A stretch of DNA of 52,879 nt. It comes from Moorena sp. SS36440bin_2 (lineage in GTDB: Bacteria; Cyanobacteriota; Cyanobacteriia; Cyanobacteriales; Coleofasciculaceae). Location of the stretch: positions 11,610 through 64,488 of the forward strand of contig WTKN01000297.1 of assembly GCA_011524395.1 (NCBI GenBank), in the 5' to 3' direction. The notes beneath the pieces are model-generated. The model was given only the letters and a program-made list of their open reading frames with translations, ran no database searches and was not told where the DNA came from. Of this stretch, positions 50,531 through 52,879 are shown piece by piece. The first letter of the stretch is position 1. Each line of letters opens with the position of its first letter. The position numbers and the translations under genes were made by a program.

Positions 50531-52879
50531 ATGAAATTAGCTGTGAGTAGAATTAGTCAATCCCTGAGCGTTCTCTATGTGTGTGCAGGACTTCTTTGGG
50601 TTATACCGACAATAGCACAGCCGATTCAAAGCGATGGCACTACTGACACGGAAGTTATCCAAGATGGTAATCGCTTTGACATTGAGGGAGGTATTCAATC
50701 AGGTGATGGCTCTAATCTATTTCACAGCTTTCTGGAGTTTGGTTTAGATCAAGACCAAATTGTTAATTTTTTGTCTCAACCCGGTATAAAAAACATTCTC
50801 AATCGGGTTACAGGTGGCAACGCTTCAGTGATTAACGGTCTCATGCAAGTCACAGGGGGCAACGCCAACCTGTTTTTAATGAACCCAGCGGGGATAATTT
50901 TTGGTGCCGATGCCCAGCTGAACATCCCAGGAGCATTCACCGCTACCACCGCTACAGGTATTGGCTTTGGTGATAATAATTGGTTTAGTGCCTTTGGTAA
51001 CAACGACTACTTTTCCTTAATTGGAACACCTAGTGTCTTTAGGTTCGACACATTAGGTACACCAGGAGCCATTATCAATCAGGGTCAGCTAAAGGTCACA
51101 CCAGGAAATAACCTCACCTTACTGGGTGGCACTGTGATCAGTACTGGAGAACTCGCAGCACAAGACGGAAAAATTACGGTAGCTGCTGTACCAGGGGAAA
51201 GTTTAGTGAAAATTACCCAAGAGGGGCACTTGCTGAATTTGGAAATTCACCCCCTACTCACTGACCAACAATCCTTGACACCTGTACAATTGCCTGAACT
51301 TTTAACTGGCACTGATGTCGGTCATGCCACAGAATACAAGGATAATGGTGATGGTACTGTAACGTTGCAGGATTCAGCCATCAGTTTAGAGTCTGGAGAT
51401 GTAGCGGCTAAAGAAGTAACGGCACAAACTGCAACCCTATCCGCCAACAACAATCTGACTCTAGTAGAAAGCGATTTTTCTACCACGGAAGACTTAAACC
51501 TACTGGCCCAGAATAAAGTGGTGGTAAGGGACACACTCGATAATCCCTTCAATGCTACAGCGGGAGGAGACATCTACATTCAGGGGGATTTAGGCATTGA
51601 TATTCTGGCACTGAATCATCCAAAGACACCATTCCAGAGTGGCGGTAATCTCAGTTTAGTTAGTGATGGAATTATTTCCGGAGATGCTCACTTTGGCAGT
51701 GGTGGTAGTTTCTCGATTCTCAATTTATCCGGTAAACCAGGTAATTTTCTGAGCTTTTATGACCCGATTATTATATCTAGAGGCGATGTAACATTTGGCA
51801 ATTATACAGGAGCTTCTCTGAAAGTAGAGTCTACCGGAAGTATTGAGGGGGGAAATATCAGGATTACCCAGCCAGACACCACTGGCTCGATTCCCACTTC
51901 AGATCCAGATTTTGAGAATTTGACCCAACGCCGCTCTCTGATTTTGCGAGCAGGTTTGAGTGAGGATCAATTGAGTAATCCAGTTAATTTTGATCCTAAT
52001 CAATCAGTCACGGTAGAGGGCACAGAATTCTCTAATCTCGAACAGAATTCATCGGAAGGGAGTATCACTATTGGTAATATCGATACAAGTTCTGATCAGA
52101 GTGATGCTGGACCTGTAATCTTATCAGCTCAAGACGACATTATATTCCGTAATAATGATGGTTTGATTGTTACCACGATCAGGACGACAGAAATAGGGGG
52201 TAGTAATTCTGGTGATGTAACCTTGGAAACTAGACAGGGAAGCATTCAGGTAAATGGTGAGACTCTCACAATTATCACCGAGGCATCAAACGGTGGTGAT
52301 TCTGGTAACATAACGTTTAATGTTCCAGATTCAAACAATGTTAACTTTGAGAATATTGATATCAATACACAAGCTCAGAGGGGTGGCAATGGTGGTGATG
52401 TCATAGTCTTTGCTCCTGACATTACTAGCGAAGCTGATCAACAAGCAATACGAGCACAAATAGCATCTAACTCACGGTTAGATTCTGTCGGAGGTACGGA
52501 AGGAAAGATTAGTATTAATCCGGAAAATCTACCGGATGGTGGCACCGATACCGGTACAGGAACCGATGGTGACACTGGTAGCGGTACAGGAACCGATGGT
52601 GACACTGGTACAGGTACAGGAACCGATGGTGATACTGGTACAGGTACAGGTACAGATGGTGGCACCGATACCGGTACAGGAACCGATGGTGGTAGCGGTA
52701 CAGGAACTGATGGTGGCACCGATACCGGTACAGGAACCGATGGTGGCACCGATACCGGTACAGGAACTGATGGTGGCACCGATACCGGTACAGTAACTGA
52801 TGGTGACACTGGCACCGGTACAGTAACTGATGGTGGCACCGATACCGGTACAGTAACTGATGGTGACACTGGCACCGGT
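50531..52879 (+). CDS. Filamentous haemagglutinin-type TPS secreted protein, 3' end outside the window
   Basis: 783 codons are open from the ATG at 50531 to the window edge with no stop, so the protein is larger. The N-terminus has a signal peptide ('[24 protein letters not shown]'), then a TPS/haemagglutination domain (about residues 35-160): '[15 protein letters not shown]', '[13 protein letters not shown]', '[18 protein letters not shown]'. A beta-helix-like region with '[14 protein letters not shown]' and '[11 protein letters not shown]' follows, and from about residue 670 a Gly-Thr-Asp repeat. It would be exported by a two-partner TpsB/Omp85 porin, not seen here, and act at the cell surface as an adhesin or matrix protein. 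Confidence 0.92.
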   Translation, partial: MKLAVSRISQSLSVLYVCAGLLWVIPTIAQPIQSDGTTDTEVIQDGNRFDIEGGIQSGDGSNLFHSFLEFGLDQDQIVNFLSQPGIKNILNRVTGGNASVINGLMQVTGGNANLFLMNPAGIIFGADAQLNIPGAFTATTATGIGFGDNNWFSAFGNNDYFSLIGTPSVFRFDTLGTPGAIINQGQLKVTPGNNLTLLGGTVISTGELAAQDGKITVAAVPGESLVKITQEGHLLNLEIHPLLTDQQSLTPVQLPELLTGTDVGHATEYKDNGDGTVTLQDSAISLESGDVAAKEVTAQTATLSANNNLTLVESDFSTTEDLNLLAQNKVVVRDTLDNPFNATAGGDIYIQGDLGIDILALNHPKTPFQSGGNLSLVSDGIISGDAHFGSGGSFSILNLSGKPGNFLSFYDPIIISRGDVTFGNYTGASLKVESTGSIEGGNIRITQPDTTGSIPTSDPDFENLTQRRSLILRAGLSEDQLSNPVNFDPNQSVTVEGTEFSNLEQNSSEGSITIGNIDTSSDQSDAGPVILSAQDDIIFRNNDGLIVTTIRTTEIGGSNSGDVTLETRQGSIQVNGETLTIITEASNGGDSGNITFNVPDSNNVNFENIDINTQAQRGGNGGDVIVFAPDITSEADQQAIRAQIASNSRLDSVGGTEGKISINPENLPDGGTDTGTGTDGDTGSGTGTDGDTGTGTGTDGDTGTGTGTDGGTDTGTGTDGGSGTGTDGGTDTGTGTDGGTDTGTGTDGGTDTGTVTDGDTGTGTVTDGGTDTGTVTDGDTGTG
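52538..52879 (+). repeat. Coding tandem repeat (30-bp unit, Gly-Thr-Asp)
   Basis: Imperfect tandem units of the type GGTGGCACCGATACCGGTAC + AGGAACCGAT encode [10 protein letters not shown] and variants ([10 protein letters not shown]). The repeat runs in frame to the window edge. The complementary strand is also open through it, which is an effect of the repeat and not a gene. Confidence 0.92.

Noticed and set aside
50776..51573. Two minus-strand open frames inside the TPS protein gene
   Set aside because: They are shadows of the plus-strand coding frame, which is continuous and shows clear TPS-domain motifs.
52438..52875. Long minus-strand open frame with Pro-Val-Ser repeats ([13 protein letters not shown] type)
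   Set aside because: It is the complement of the Gly-Thr-Asp coding repeat; a frame without stops is forced by the repeat composition, and the plus-strand TPS protein explains the sequence.
1..52879. CRISPR array
   Set aside because: All tandem repeats found have short units (7-30 bp) without regular unique spacers; no cas gene is present.

Overview
The window looks like a chromosomal segment of a filamentous marine cyanobacterium, most like Moorena (Moorea/Lyngbya). The reasons are the many HIP1 octamers (GCGATCGC), cyanobacterial-style multi-PAS and ComFB signalling proteins, very repeat-rich intergenic DNA, and the dispersed 'GGCCACGCTGCGCG / GCGTAGCGTAGCC' repeats I associate with that genus. 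The genus is an inference; the phylum is fairly secure.

Layout. (1) 0.1-21 kb: a Wzx/Wzy-type exopolysaccharide locus, nearly all on the minus strand. Read from its upstream end it encodes an alkaline-phosphatase-superfamily hydrolase, a Wza-like exporter, a Wzz-like chain-length protein without a kinase domain, a Wzy-like polymerase, a GT2 glycosyltransferase, an unusual Wzx flippase fused to a second Wzz-like domain, four paralogous GT2 enzymes in an A-B-A-B duplication, an FkbM methyltransferase and a membrane-anchored GH74-like beta-propeller. A WecB/TagA/CpsF glycosyltransferase lies at the far side on the plus strand behind a 1.4-kb gap. (2) 21-27 kb: ordinary housekeeping genes (queF, a phasin-like protein, mnmA, a small [2Fe-2S] ferredoxin, cobQ, a 1-Cys Bcp/PrxQ peroxiredoxin). 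(3) 27-32.5 kb: a signalling block with a REC-wHTH-HPt-REC-REC regulator, an ethylene-receptor-like four-PAS histidine kinase and a single-domain receiver overlapping it. (4) 33-48 kb: an accessory metabolic island. It contains a class V PLP enzyme and a PhyH oxygenase converging on a homoserine-kinase-like enzyme and an amino-acid-hydroxylase-like 2OG oxygenase. After a small signalling trio and a DrrAB-type ABC exporter come a methyltransferase, two EctB-like aminotransferases, a D-glutamate-cyclase-like protein and an HxE clavaminate-synthase-type oxygenase. (5) 48.7-52.9 kb: mnmE, and the 5' part of a large TPS/filamentous-haemagglutinin-type secreted protein cut by the window edge inside a Gly-Thr-Asp repeat.

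How the parts may work together. The minus-strand genes of region 1 form a coherent polysaccharide assembly and export set, but no initiating phosphoglycosyltransferase and no Wzc-type kinase is present in the window. The best candidate for an undescribed system is region 4: PLP enzymes, three different Fe(II)/2OG oxygenase families, a small-molecule kinase fold, a cyclase, a methyltransferase and an exporter, with no NRPS or PKS. This suggests a small modified amino acid, but the product cannot be read from sequence alone. The second notable items are the Wzx-Wzz fusion, the ETR1-like sensor whose copper-ligand cysteine is displaced by one residue, and a receiver with Glu in place of the phospho-Asp.
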